64,000 nucleotides of DNA from Mucilaginibacter sp. SMC90 (GCF_022811725.1 NZ_CP094527.1:3162001-3226000), one strand, 5' to 3'; shown: positions 26,220 to 34,410, counted from the first letter of the stretch. A program made the numbers and translations. Notes: generated by a model from the sequence alone, not told the origin.

Positions 26220-28577
26220 ATGCACACAGAAGTACTCAATATAAGCAAAAACGAATGTACTATTTGCCAGGTTGAAACATGCCTGACATTTAATCCGTTC
26301 GTGGCGCATTTAAAAGAACGGATTGCTACCGAAAAAACACTCAAAAGCGAGTTTTACCGCTACGTTTTAGAACGTTTTGAGCATGATATATGTATTGACC
26401 TGGATATGCGGCCAACAGACGCAGAGAAATACAGGGAAATGCTTGAGCTTATTTATTCGATACTTACGCCGCCAATTGCCAACGAAAAGGAATTTCACTG
26501 GGCGCTGAGCACACCGGTACCTGATAAGATATTTTTCAGCACCGAGGCCTTTTATGAGTTTCATTCAAGCCATCATTCAAATTTATACGCGCTGAATGTA
26601 CCTAAAAATGAAATGTTTAGCGACAGGCAAAAACGTTTCATTTACAACCTCATTCTTGAGCGGATGTATGGTTTTTCATCAGCAATGAAGAATGAGTTAC
26701 TTTTTTCATACGAAGATCCTGAAACAGGCCTTTCAAGATATTTTAATATCCACACTGATGCCCGTTTTGTTGAAATAGAACTTAATGGGGAGTTACCTAA
26801 ACTTAGCTTTGATACTATTGAACCATATTTACATTCACATACCAGTCTTGAGGCAATTGAAAAGGTAATCCCACTTAATATTTTTAAGTTCAAAGGGTTT
26901 TCTATAATTACCTTAACGGATGTAACCCTGACGCACGCGCTTGAAAATATCCGTACCGAACTGGTTAATCATTCGGCAAATGAAGAGGAGCAGTATGCAC
27001 ACATCATCAGCTCGCTTAAAACCCTTGCCGAAAGTACCGGTATCGAGTTTGGGCTTATGCCTTTTTTAACCATTAACAACGAGCCTATATTTGATAATGA
27101 CGAATGCTCAAGAAGTATTTTGCTTAAGGCTGCAAAAGATTTTAATCTGGCCGAAGAAACTTTTGATGCCATTATTGATGACTATAATCAAAACCCGAGG
27201 CCAATTTTCTTTAACTCCATTACGGATGAGAAAATAGGTAAGTTTCCATTTTTGCAGGTGTTAAAACAGGCAGGCATTAAATCATATGGAATTTTCCCGG
27301 TATACTACAACAAAAAAAACGTTGGTATAATGGAAGTATACTCATATAAGGAAATTGTTTTTTATGAAAAGCTGCTTTCAAAGTTACAGTCAACAATACC
27401 ACTTATTGCCCAGTTACTGCAAAACAGTATCGACCAGTTTGAGGCCCGTATTGCAGGCGTTATCAAAAATAAATTTACATCGTTACAACCATCTGTTCAG
27501 TGGAAGTTTAATGAAGTAGCCTGGAAATATGTTAAAGAAAAAAGGAAGAAGAAAAAGAACCAGGAAATAGAAACGGTAGCTTTTCAAAATGTTTACCCTT
27601 TATTTGGGGCAATTGATATCCGTAACTCCACCGTTGAGCGCAACAGCGCCCTGCAGGAGGATTTGAAAAGCCTGCTCACCATCCTCATCGAAACTCTGCG
27701 GGCGTTAAATGAACATATCCATTTAAGTTTAACCGGTAAACTGGTATCTAAATGCGAGGAGTGGCTTGAACGTATAAGCGGGTATATTACTACCAATGAT
27801 GAGTTGATGCTTGATACTTTCCTGCATAATGAGGTTGACCCGTTTCTGGAGCATTTCAGAAATAATTATCCGGCCGAAAAGGAAACCATTGATAGGTATT
27901 TTAATGCCATGAACGAGGAAACCGGCGCGTCATTTGAGCACAGGCGTAACCTGGAAACATCAATGCAACTGATTAATACTTCTATCAACCAGTATCTGGA
28001 GCAGGCCCAGACAGAAGTACAGGAATCATTTCCCTGTTATTTTGAAAAATTCCGCACTGATGGCGTGGAGTATGATATTTATATAGGGCAGTCAATTGCG
28101 CCGCACAGGGTATTTGATATGCTGTATCTTAAAAATATCCGTTTATGGCAGTTACGGTCGATGGCTGAGATAGCTCGGATGACAAATGAGCTTGGTGACC
28201 AGTTATCACGACCGCTGCAAACCACACATTTGATATTTATCCATTCAAATGCTATAGACATCAGTTTCAGAAACGATGAAAGGCGTTTTGATGTAGAGGG
28301 GGCCTATAATATCCGTTACGAGGTGATCAAAAAACGTATCGATAAGGTTTTGGTGGCAGGGACTTTTGAACGCCTTACTCAGCCCGGAAAAATAGCAATG
28401 GTGTATTTTAATCCGGCAGAAGCCGCAGAATACGACGAATATATCCGGTACCTGCAGGTTCAGGGATATCTGCTTGATGACCTGGAATATCTTGACCTGG
28501 AAGAGTTGCAGGGCGTTACCGGCTTAAAAGCTTTAAGGGTTAGTGTTAACTACCAGTTGCCATTATTGAATAGCTAA
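26220..28577 (+). CDS. GAF-domain-containing protein of unknown function
   Basis: A 785-residue protein without signal peptide or membrane helix, so it is probably cytoplasmic. Residues about 250-410 look like a GAF sensor domain (AYDQNPRPIFFNS-like entry, then GIFPVYYNKKNVGIMEVYS). A basic stretch VKEKRKKKKNQE follows at about 441-452. Near residue 461 there is IDIRNST, which resembles the first metal-binding motif of class III nucleotide cyclases, but the second motif is missing. The rest is helical, with no recognised catalytic motif. Proteins of this size with a GAF domain occur in many Bacteroidota. It is the last gene of the ppk1 run, 25 bp after the phosphoesterase gene. Confidence 0.75.
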   Translation: MHTEVLNISKNECTICQVETCLTFNPFVAHLKERIATEKTLKSEFYRYVLERFEHDICIDLDMRPTDAEKYREMLELIYSILTPPIANEKEFHWALSTPVPDKIFFSTEAFYEFHSSHHSNLYALNVPKNEMFSDRQKRFIYNLILERMYGFSSAMKNELLFSYEDPETGLSRYFNIHTDARFVEIELNGELPKLSFDTIEPYLHSHTSLEAIEKVIPLNIFKFKGFSIITLTDVTLTHALENIRTELVNHSANEEEQYAHIISSLKTLAESTGIEFGLMPFLTINNEPIFDNDECSRSILLKAAKDFNLAEETFDAIIDDYNQNPRPIFFNSITDEKIGKFPFLQVLKQAGIKSYGIFPVYYNKKNVGIMEVYSYKEIVFYEKLLSKLQSTIPLIAQLLQNSIDQFEARIAGVIKNKFTSLQPSVQWKFNEVAWKYVKEKRKKKKNQEIETVAFQNVYPLFGAIDIRNSTVERNSALQEDLKSLLTILIETLRALNEHIHLSLTGKLVSKCEEWLERISGYITTNDELMLDTFLHNEVDPFLEHFRNNYPAEKETIDRYFNAMNEETGASFEHRRNLETSMQLINTSINQYLEQAQTEVQESFPCYFEKFRTDGVEYDIYIGQSIAPHRVFDMLYLKNIRLWQLRSMAEIARMTNELGDQLSRPLQTTHLIFIHSNAIDISFRNDERRFDVEGAYNIRYEVIKKRIDKVLVAGTFERLTQPGKIAMVYFNPAEAAEYDEYIRYLQVQGYLLDDLEYLDLEELQGVTGLKALRVSVNYQLPLLNS

Positions 28578-28587
28578 GAGCAAATAA

Positions 28588-28657
28588 TCAAGCATAAAGT
28601 TTAAGGCTCAAAGCGAAAAGAAACTTTATCAGGCTCGAACCCTTTGAGCTTGATAAG
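28588..28657. terminator. Convergent transcription end with nested inverted repeats
   Basis: Between convergent genes: ATAAAGTTT (28594-28602) pairs with AAACTTTAT (28621-28629), and GCTCAAAG (28606-28613) pairs with CTTTGAGC (28642-28649), with TCAAGC/GCTTGA outside. The pairings exclude one another in part. I read this as a termination region. Confidence 0.4.
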
Positions 28658-28682
28658 ATTTTACTTTACAACACTTTTTTCA

Positions 28683-29189
28683 TCAACAAACAGTTTGCTT
28701 GTCGCTGCCTAATATAAACTCATGGCTGCTGAATACTTCGAAGCCATGTTTTTTGTAAAAGGCAAGGGCTTTTTGATTATGTTCCCAAACGCCAAGCCAA
28801 ATGTATTGCAGCTTTTTTATAGCGGCCTCTTTTATAGTAAAATCAATAAACTGATGGCCGGCCTTTTTACTATGATGCTCAGCTAAAACGTAAATGCGTT
28901 CTATCTCAACGGCGTTTATATCCTGAAATTCTGTTTGGGCAGGGCCGTAGTTAAGTTTGAGATAACCGATCACTTCATCATTAAGTATTGCAAAGAAAAA
29001 GTGGGAGTTAGGATTGTTAAGTTCTGACTGTATTTTTTGCAGCGTAAAGGCGATAGTTGAATACGCCTCCATATCGTCGGCCTTATTTAAATGCGCAAAA
29101 AAATAAAAAAACGTTTTTTTACTTAAGGCCAATAATTCTTCAGCATCGGCCAATGTTAGTTTTTTAATTGTAACAGTTTCAGCAACCAT
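28683..29189 (-). CDS. GNAT-family N-acetyltransferase
   Basis: A 168-residue GCN5-related acetyltransferase that should transfer an acetyl group from acetyl-CoA to an amine. The fold is seen in the central strand EVIGYLKLNYG, the acetyl-CoA region AVEIERIYVLAEHHSKKAGHQ (a variant of the Q/R-x-x-G-x-G/A loop) and the C-terminal WLGVWEHNQKALAFYKKHGF, which is very typical. The N-terminal part, TFFYFFAHLNKADD, suits the subgroup related to spermidine and small-molecule acetyltransferases. The substrate is unknown. It is 2 bp downstream of the sigma-linked membrane protein gene, so it may be co-transcribed with it. Confidence 0.88.
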   Translation of the reverse strand: MVAETVTIKKLTLADAEELLALSKKTFFYFFAHLNKADDMEAYSTIAFTLQKIQSELNNPNSHFFFAILNDEVIGYLKLNYGPAQTEFQDINAVEIERIYVLAEHHSKKAGHQFIDFTIKEAAIKKLQYIWLGVWEHNQKALAFYKKHGFEVFSSHEFILGSDKQTVC

Positions 29190-29191
29190 CG

Positions 29192-29782
29192 TTAATCAAA
29201 CTGTTCCTGCAGGCGCACCAGCCTGTCTATCATCAGGTTTAGTTTTTCTTCCTCGTTTTTAAACATACGTGGCTTAAGATAAAAGGTAGTGAATAAAAAC
29301 CATACAGCAATTGAGCTGTAGGTCACTATCTTGAATGCTAATGAAGAGTGTTCAAGTACCTCAACAAAATACATGGCCAACCCGGCGCTTATCATAAGTA
29401 TATAGATGTAATAAAACCAGCCTATTACCTTCGACCGGCTTTTTTGATACTCTTTAAGACTATGCAGGTATTCGGTTGGGTTCAGCGTTGCGTCCTGTTT
29501 GCTCAGGATATGATAATGTCTTAAAATTAAAGAAAGGTACATGAGCATGGTAACCAATACTATCAAAATACCTATTGTGGTTACAGTTGATTTGAATGCC
29601 AGGAAAAATGTAACGATAAACGCAAATGCCGCGATGGCCACCATGGCTACTATAGTCCAGTACAACTTGTTAGTTATGCTGCGGATCCCCTTCTTTACTT
29701 GCTTCAGCACCTCATCCACCGAAAGCTGATCTGGTTTTGGCTGTCCCTGCCAAACCGACATCAAATGATCAAAGTCTTTCAT
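29192..29782 (-). CDS. Membrane protein downstream of an ECF sigma factor, candidate anti-sigma partner
   Basis: A 196-residue protein with a short cytoplasmic N-terminus (MKDFDHLMSVWQGQPKPDQL), helices at about 41-63 and 68-86, and two more at about 119-138 and 150-168, then a charged tail. Its start overlaps the sigma factor gene by 14 bp, the arrangement usual for sigma and its membrane regulator in Bacteroidota. I see no zinc-binding ZAS motif, so the anti-sigma role is inferred only from position and from the topology. Confidence 0.7.
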   Translation of the reverse strand: MKDFDHLMSVWQGQPKPDQLSVDEVLKQVKKGIRSITNKLYWTIVAMVAIAAFAFIVTFFLAFKSTVTTIGILIVLVTMLMYLSLILRHYHILSKQDATLNPTEYLHSLKEYQKSRSKVIGWFYYIYILMISAGLAMYFVEVLEHSSLAFKIVTYSSIAVWFLFTTFYLKPRMFKNEEEKLNLMIDRLVRLQEQFD

Positions 29783-30266
29783 ACTGGTTATATAACTCCG
29801 TTAATTTTTGTTTGATACGATAAATTTTCACCCTCAGGTTTCCTTCTGATATACCCGAAATTTCGGCAATTTCGGGGTACGGTACTTCATCAAGCACCAT
29901 GGTTATAATAATCCTTTCTGATTCTTCCAGTTTTGAAATACATTTGTACAGCAAAGCCACCTGCTCGTTTTTATCCGATAGCTCTTCCCGTTTTGTTTCA
30001 GCTAATTGTGGAGTAAGTTCGTCTTTGGCCTGGCGTTTTTCCGAGCGCAAATAGGTTAAACAGGTATTTACAGCAATACGGTAAATCCAGGTTGATATCA
30101 TGGCCTGGTTACGGAATTTCTCTAAATTTTGCCAAACCTTTAAAAAGGTTTCCTGTAACAGGTCGTTGGCGGCATCGTCATCGCCGGTATAACCATAGCA
30201 CAGATGGAATATCTTTTTAGAATTAGCTTCATATATCTGCTTGAATGCTGCTTCTTTGTTGGCCAC
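29769..30266 (-). CDS. ECF-type RNA polymerase sigma factor
   Basis: A 165-residue sigma-70 factor of the extracytoplasmic-function group. Region 2 shows YTGDDDAANDLLQETFLKVWQNL, with the pattern DLLQETFLKVW, then STWIYRIAVNTCLTYLR. Region 4 has MVLDEVPYPEIAEISGISEGNLRVKIYRIKQ in helix-turn-helix form, with short motif EIAEISGISEGNLR. It lacks regions 1 and 3, as expected. The membrane protein gene overlaps its end by 14 bp; a helical protein gene lies 41 bp upstream. Target promoters cannot be read from the window. Confidence 0.93.
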   Translation of the reverse strand: MANKEAAFKQIYEANSKKIFHLCYGYTGDDDAANDLLQETFLKVWQNLEKFRNQAMISTWIYRIAVNTCLTYLRSEKRQAKDELTPQLAETKREELSDKNEQVALLYKCISKLEESERIIITMVLDEVPYPEIAEISGISEGNLRVKIYRIKQKLTELYNQYERL

Positions 30267-30307
30267 TTCAGTTAATTTTATATTTAGACGATGTTAAGCT
30301 TTATATG

Positions 30308-30835
30308 TTACAACAAGTGATCATTCTTTTTAAACCAGCCAAGTTTGGTTTCGGCATCGCTTATTAAATTGTTGTAACTGTCCTGGTAATCAAATTGTAA
30401 GTCTTCATGGAGCTTGTTGATCAACCCGCGGATCTTTTCAACCTGTCTTGTTAATATCAGCCTTAAAGGTTTGTATGATGTACGCCTGTCGGCATATTCA
30501 ACATAATTTTCGCAAAAATTGATCAATAATTCGATCTCGGCACCTTTTGAGGCCATGAATTTAGTGTACTTGCTTAACAGTCTCAGTATTTTGCGCATGC
30601 CCTTTGCAGCGTTGTAGCTCAATGACGATAGCTGACTGAACATGAACCCTGCTTCGGCCTTTACCTTTTCAACAAAGGCGGCTTCATCATGGGCCTCAAA
30701 AAGGAGATAGGCAAGGAGCTCCTTATTTTCCTTTTTGTAGCGCGCCAAGCGGAGCATCAATTCGGCAAGCTGCTCAGTAGGCAGGTGCTGAATTTCCTTT
30801 TTTATATGTTGTAATCCGTAGGCTGTGGTGCTCAT
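30308..30835 (-). CDS. Hypothetical helical protein
   Basis: About 175 residues, almost wholly predicted helix, with no membrane segment or signal peptide. It begins MSTTAYGLQHIKKEIQHLP and continues with charged helices such as RLARYKKENKELLAYLLFEA. I do not recognise a domain. The open frame could start 22 residues earlier at 30901, but those residues (MNCKVIRERIFKQ...) look like untranslated leader, so the ATG at 30835 is preferred. It lies upstream of and in line with the sigma factor gene, with a 41-bp gap. Confidence 0.7.
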   Translation of the reverse strand: MSTTAYGLQHIKKEIQHLPTEQLAELMLRLARYKKENKELLAYLLFEAHDEAAFVEKVKAEAGFMFSQLSSLSYNAAKGMRKILRLLSKYTKFMASKGAEIELLINFCENYVEYADRRTSYKPLRLILTRQVEKIRGLINKLHEDLQFDYQDSYNNLISDAETKLGWFKKNDHLL

Positions 30836-30913
30836 GATATAAATACGTTGCCAAAATACTAATTGTTTAAATATTCTTTCACGAATGACTTTGCAGTTCA
30901 ATAAAATTAAAAT

Positions 30914-30954
30914 GAATTACACGAATGCAGACGGGACTACCATTCGTGCAATTC
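30914..30954. repeat. Inverted repeat in divergent spacer
   Basis: Arms GAATTACACGAATG (30914-30927) and CATTCGTGCAATTC (30941-30954) pair at 13 of 14 positions around a 13-base loop. It lies in the 273-bp spacer between the divergent helical-protein and symporter genes and may be a dispersed palindromic repeat or a terminator-like element. Confidence 0.5.
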
Positions 30955-31083
30955 GTTTTAATTCGAAATAATTAGTGGAGAAATTACAACACGACTTCTT
31001 TGAGGCGATAATTTTGTTTCTTCATTTAACTTAATCATAAAATAGAATATTCCGTTGCCTGTTTAAACCGCCCGTAAATTTTG

Positions 31084-31091
31084 TAGTTTTG
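31084..31091 (+). promoter_or_regulatory. -7 promoter element of the symporter gene
   Basis: TAGTTTTG fits TAnnTTTG, 17 bp before the ATG at 31109. A TTG at 31055-31057 lies 26 bp upstream, slightly too far for a standard -33 element. Confidence 0.45.
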
Positions 31092-31108
31092 CAGGCTTAT
31101 TAAATTAA

Positions 31109-32500
31109 ATGAAAAAAAGCAGACTGACGCTCTTCATTTTTATTGCACTGGTATTGGGTGTGGTAGCCGGTTATATTTACAATACCTACGTTTTTGCCGA
31201 TTTGAATAAGCAGCTAAGTACCGCCGGTGCAGCTATTAAAACAATCGACAAAACCATTGAAGGGTTACCCGATACAACGGTGTCTGCCTATAAAGACCTT
31301 AAATTGCAAAGAATAGCCCAGGTAAAACTCCAAAGCCAGGCTACGGATGCAAGGGAAGATAAACTTGAACTTTACAATATCCTGAGCAAAATTTTCCTTA
31401 ACCTCATTAAAATGATTGTTGCCCCATTGGTGTTCACCACACTGGTGGTAGGCGTAGCCAAGGTAGGGGATATCAAGGCCGTTGGCCGGATTGGCGGTAA
31501 AACAATGCTGTGGTTCATCAGCGCAACGCTGGTATCCTTATTATTAGGAATGCTGCTGGTTAACCTGTTTGAGCCGGGTAAAACAATGCACCTGCCGCTT
31601 CCGGATAGTCATTTAAGTACAGGCATCAAAAAAACGGCATTGTCATTAACCGAGTTTGTTGGTCATGTTTTTCCGAAAAGCTTTATTGAGGCGATGGCTA
31701 ATAACGAGATCTTACAGATTGTTGTATTCTCTTTGTTTTTTGGGGTGGCTACTGCGGCAATAGGCGAGCAGGGTAAAATAGTGATCAAAGCAATGGATGC
31801 CTTTGCTCATGTAATCATGAAAATTACAGGCTATGTAATGAAAATGGCACCATTAGCCGTGTTTGGAGCAATTACCGCTGTTGTAGCTAAACAAGGAATA
31901 GGCGTACTTTCAACCTATGGCATTTTTATCAGCGAGTTTTATTTTTCGCTGATCGTACTTTGGTCGGTAATTATATTGGCGGGGTATATTGTATTAAGAA
32001 AGCCGGTATTCAGGCTTCTTAATAGCATTAAAGATGCCATGCTGATAGCATTCAGTACTTCAACAAGTGAAGCGGCTTATCCAAAAGTATTAGAAGAATT
32101 GGAGAAATTTGGCTGCAGTAATAAAATAGTGAGCTTTGTATTGCCATTGGGCTATTCATTTAATTTGGATGGTTCCATGATGTACATGACCTTTGCATCA
32201 TTATTTCTGGCGCAGTCATATGATATTCATCTTTCGTTCGGGCACCAGTTATCCATGTTATTGGTGCTGATGCTAACCAGTAAAGGAGTGGCCGGCGTGC
32301 CAAGGGCTTCGCTGGTGGTAATTGCTGGTACGTTGGCTATGTTCAATATCCCGGAGGCAGGTTTGTTTTTGCTGATCGGTATCGATCCGTTGTTAGACAT
32401 GGGGCGTTCGGCCACCAATGTGCTTGGTAATGCTATGGCGACAGCAGTAGTGAGCAAATGGGAAAGGGAAGAGGTAGGAACTCAAATAATAAGAGAATAA
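31109..32500 (+). CDS. Dicarboxylate/amino acid:cation symporter (DAACS, GltP/DctA type)
   Basis: A 463-residue secondary transporter that should import glutamate, aspartate or C4-dicarboxylates with sodium or protons. The family core is clear: NLIKMIVAPLVFTTLVVGV, the re-entrant loop FSTSTSEAAYP, GYSFNLDGSMMYM (cation-binding NLDG), and the second hairpin LTSKGVAGVPRAS. After the first helix (about 6-26) an extra loop of about 65 residues (30-92) contains charged helical repeats (ADLNKQLSTAGAAIK and onward) before the second helix; most relatives have a short loop here. The substrate cannot be fixed from these motifs. It appears monocistronic, with a -7 element in front and a long non-coding spacer after it. 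Confidence 0.94.
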   Translation: MKKSRLTLFIFIALVLGVVAGYIYNTYVFADLNKQLSTAGAAIKTIDKTIEGLPDTTVSAYKDLKLQRIAQVKLQSQATDAREDKLELYNILSKIFLNLIKMIVAPLVFTTLVVGVAKVGDIKAVGRIGGKTMLWFISATLVSLLLGMLLVNLFEPGKTMHLPLPDSHLSTGIKKTALSLTEFVGHVFPKSFIEAMANNEILQIVVFSLFFGVATAAIGEQGKIVIKAMDAFAHVIMKITGYVMKMAPLAVFGAITAVVAKQGIGVLSTYGIFISEFYFSLIVLWSVIILAGYIVLRKPVFRLLNSIKDAMLIAFSTSTSEAAYPKVLEELEKFGCSNKIVSFVLPLGYSFNLDGSMMYMTFASLFLAQSYDIHLSFGHQLSMLLVLMLTSKGVAGVPRASLVVIAGTLAMFNIPEAGLFLLIGIDPLLDMGRSATNVLGNAMATAVVSKWEREEVGTQIIRE

Positions 32501-32582
32501 AACAATCGTCATTGCGGAAAGCCATGGGGGAAACCCTGAAAAAGCAGTGATGCCGTGCAAAATACATTTTAAGGATGGTGCA

Positions 32583-32687
32583 GGGGCCGCGTTAGGGATT
32601 GCAGTGTAAAGCCCACAGCGCGGGTTGGGTATGCGGGTAAGAAAGGCGAGGACTTGTAACGAAAAGCCCGGCCCGTTAGCTAACGGG
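32583..32687 (+). other. Candidate structured element in the symporter downstream spacer
   Basis: This GC-rich island stands out from its AT-rich surroundings. GGGCCG (32584-32589) can pair with CGGCCC (32669-32674), closing a stem over about 80 bases. Alternatively a perfect 16-base palindrome CCCGTTAGCTAACGGG (32672-32687) forms its own hairpin and uses the same CCC. Two related blocks (GTAAAGCCC at 32606-32614 and GAAAAGCCC at 32661-32669) lie inside. I recall similar sequences in intergenic DNA of related genomes but cannot name a family. Strand is assumed. Confidence 0.4.
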
Positions 32688-32813
32688 AACGCCCATGTTT
32701 ATAAATAGAATTAATAATCAATAACTTACAATTACGTTATTATAAAGAATGACGACAACCGACCAAAGAGGAGTTATAATATCTATAAATCAATTATAGC
32801 TATTAATAATCTC

Positions 32814-32868
32814 CGATAAGCAGAGCCGCTCTGCATAGTTCGCGATTGCTTCGTACCTCGCAATGACA
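32814..32868. repeat. Partial copy of a palindromic repeat
   Basis: This 55-base stretch matches the loop and right arm of the perfect hairpin at 34411-34496: it has the small GCAGAG/CTCTGC hairpin and then ATTGCTTCGTACCTCGCAAT. The matching left arm is absent beside it; a fragment CGTCATTGCGG occurs at 32507-32517, about 300 bp upstream. Confidence 0.65.
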
Positions 32869-32884
32869 TAAGAAAAAATAATTT

Positions 32885-32916
32885 CACTAATTCACTAACG
32901 CACTAATTCACTAATT
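32885..32916. repeat. Four tandem 8-bp units
   Basis: Four consecutive units of CACTAATT (one is CACTAACG) immediately precede the start of the hypothetical gene at 32925. The units are too short for a CRISPR repeat, and they lie in the expected promoter or leader region. Confidence 0.7.
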
Positions 32917-32924
32917 AATTAAAT

Positions 32925-33431
32925 ATGTCTCCCCGTTTAAAAAAAGTATTTCTGATTATGACTGTTGTGGTACCGTTTATACTGTACTGCGTTTATTATT
33001 ATGGCATGATGATCAAAAATGCGCCATACCGTTTCGTTGATTTTGAATCAATGAGTTTTCAGTACGGTCATAAAGATAGCCTTGTAAATAAATATGATTC
33101 ACATACAGGCACGTTTCAATATCTCGACAAGCGCGATTCGTTGGTTAAAGAGCATTTGCGCTTAACTAAAGACGACTTGTTATATTTGCACCGTAAGGCT
33201 GCCGATTTAGGCTTTTGGGACTTCCCGTCAAAGGAAACCGGTGATACATCGGCTGCTGCCGCAGGCAAAACCGTTAGGTACATCATTGAGTTTAAATACA
33301 AGGAAAAAACCAAGCGTGTAATTTTTGATACCGACTATTTGGGCAACCCTAAACTCATTGACGCTAACCAACGGCTGATACGAGAGATACAGGATAAACT
33401 TACCGACGTTGAAAATCGCGGTAAAAAATAA
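32925..33431 (+). CDS. Hypothetical signal-anchored protein
   Basis: A 168-residue protein with one N-terminal membrane helix (about 8-28, LIMTVVVPFILYCVYYYGM) that could be a signal anchor, followed by a small soluble domain of about 140 residues, presumably periplasmic. The domain includes LRLTKDDLLYLHRKAADLGFWDFPSKE and VRYIIEFKYKEKTKRVIFD, in style like small beta-rich lipoprotein domains that fold around a strand-helix unit; no family is recognised. It precedes rplU in the same direction but rplU has its own strong promoter, so the two are probably separate units. Confidence 0.72.
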   Translation: MSPRLKKVFLIMTVVVPFILYCVYYYGMMIKNAPYRFVDFESMSFQYGHKDSLVNKYDSHTGTFQYLDKRDSLVKEHLRLTKDDLLYLHRKAADLGFWDFPSKETGDTSAAAAGKTVRYIIEFKYKEKTKRVIFDTDYLGNPKLIDANQRLIREIQDKLTDVENRGKK

Positions 33432-33443
33432 AATACGGGTGTG

Positions 33444-33474
33444 TTGTTTATTAAATAATCAATCCCTATATTTG
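33444..33474 (+). promoter_or_regulatory. Bacteroidota-type promoter of rplU-rpmA
   Basis: TTG at 33444-33446 and TATATTTG at 33467-33474 (an exact TAnnTTTG) are separated by 20 bp, within the usual range for -33/-7 promoters in this phylum. Transcription would begin near 33482, about 25 bp before the rplU ATG. Confidence 0.8.
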
Positions 33475-33506
33475 CACCTCGAAATTTAAAACAATATTTA
33501 ACAAAC

Positions 33507-33815
33507 ATGTACGCAATAGTAAGTATAGCAGGACAGCAATTTAAAGTTGCTAAAGACCAGCAGATCTTTGTACACAGGCTACAAGGCGATGAAGGCGCTA
33601 ATATTGAATTTGACAGTGTATTGTTAGCAGAAAACGAAGGTAAATTCAAATTAGGTTCTGATTTGAAAGGCGCTAAGGTATCGGCTAAGATCGTGTCACA
33701 TTTAAAAGGTGATAAAGTAATTATCTTCAAAAAGAAAAGAAGAAAAGGTTACAAAAAGAAAAACGGTCACCGTCAGCAATTTACCAAAATTGAGATCACC
33801 GGTATTACATTATAA
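33507..33815 (+). CDS. rplU: 50S ribosomal protein L21
   Basis: L21 binds 23S rRNA domain I in the large ribosomal subunit. The 102-residue protein is a complete, normal-length member: MYAIVSIAGQQFKV at the start (family pattern MYAIVxxGGKQ, here GQQ), then EFDSVLLAENEGKFKLGSDL, and the C-terminal basic segment IIFKKKRRKGYKKKNGHRQ, which is diagnostic. It is followed after 48 bp by rpmA, the conserved bacterial rplU-rpmA order, and the pair shares the strong promoter upstream and the terminator at 34307-34340. Confidence 0.98.
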   Translation: MYAIVSIAGQQFKVAKDQQIFVHRLQGDEGANIEFDSVLLAENEGKFKLGSDLKGAKVSAKIVSHLKGDKVIIFKKKRRKGYKKKNGHRQQFTKIEITGITL

Positions 33816-33863
33816 TTAAAGGTTAAACCGGAGTTGTTCTGCAATTCCATAAAAATATAAGAA

Positions 33864-34283
33864 ATGGCACATAAAAAAGGGGCCGGTAGTTCCAGAAACG
33901 GTCGTGAGTCACATAGCAAACGTTTAGGTATCAAGATTTTCGGTGGTCAGCCAGCAATTGCAGGTAACATCATTGTACGTCAGCGTGGTACTAAACACAA
34001 CCCAGGTTTAAACGTTGGTCTTGGTAAAGATCATACTTTATTTGCCCTGGCTGAAGGTATCGTAGTTTTCAAAAAGAAAGCTGATAACCGTTCATACGTT
34101 TCAGTAGTTCCATTTGAGGCTGAAGTTGAAGAAGTAGCTGCACCTGCACCAAAAGCAAAAAAAGCCGCTGTAGCTGTTGAAGCTCCTGCTGCTGAAGAAG
34201 CTCCAAAAGCAAAGAAAGCTGCTGCGCCAAAAGCTAAAAAAGAAGAAGCTGCTGATGCTGCTGAAGAAACTGTAGCTGAGTAA
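33864..34283 (+). CDS. rpmA: 50S ribosomal protein L27 with long Ala/Lys-rich tail
   Basis: L27 sits near the peptidyl-transferase centre. Residues 1 to about 88 are a normal L27: [42 protein letters not shown] and [17 protein letters not shown]. Residues about 89-139 are an added tail made of Ala, Lys, Glu and Pro, with repeated short blocks such as APKAKKAA and ending ETVAE. The family is usually 85-95 residues. The gene starts directly with MAHKKGAG, with no N-terminal prosequence of the kind cleaved in Firmicutes. The tail is low complexity and probably disordered. Confidence 0.97.
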   Translation: MAHKKGAGSSRNGRESHSKRLGIKIFGGQPAIAGNIIVRQRGTKHNPGLNVGLGKDHTLFALAEGIVVFKKKADNRSYVSVVPFEAEVEEVAAPAPKAKKAAVAVEAPAAEEAPKAKKAAAPKAKKEEAADAAEETVAE

Positions 34284-34306
34284 TCAGTTAACAAATATTA
34301 GGATAT

Positions 34307-34340
34307 AAAAAATCCCGGTCAGTTTTGATCGGGATTTTTT
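34307..34340 (+). terminator. Terminator of rplU-rpmA
   Basis: AAAAAATCCCGGTC (34307-34320) pairs with GATCGGGATTTTTT (34327-34340), one G-U wobble, with a short loop; the A/T tracts make it work in both orientations. It is 23 bp after the rpmA stop. Confidence 0.9.
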
Positions 34341-34410
34341 GTTTTGAGGTTATGTGAAAAATCTTTGGATTATTCAGGACGGCGATCTCTCATTAGAGAT
34401 AAAAGAGAAG

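Noticed and set aside
32885..32916. CRISPR-like tandem units
   Set aside because: Units are only 8 bp with no spacers of unique sequence; it is a short tandem repeat.
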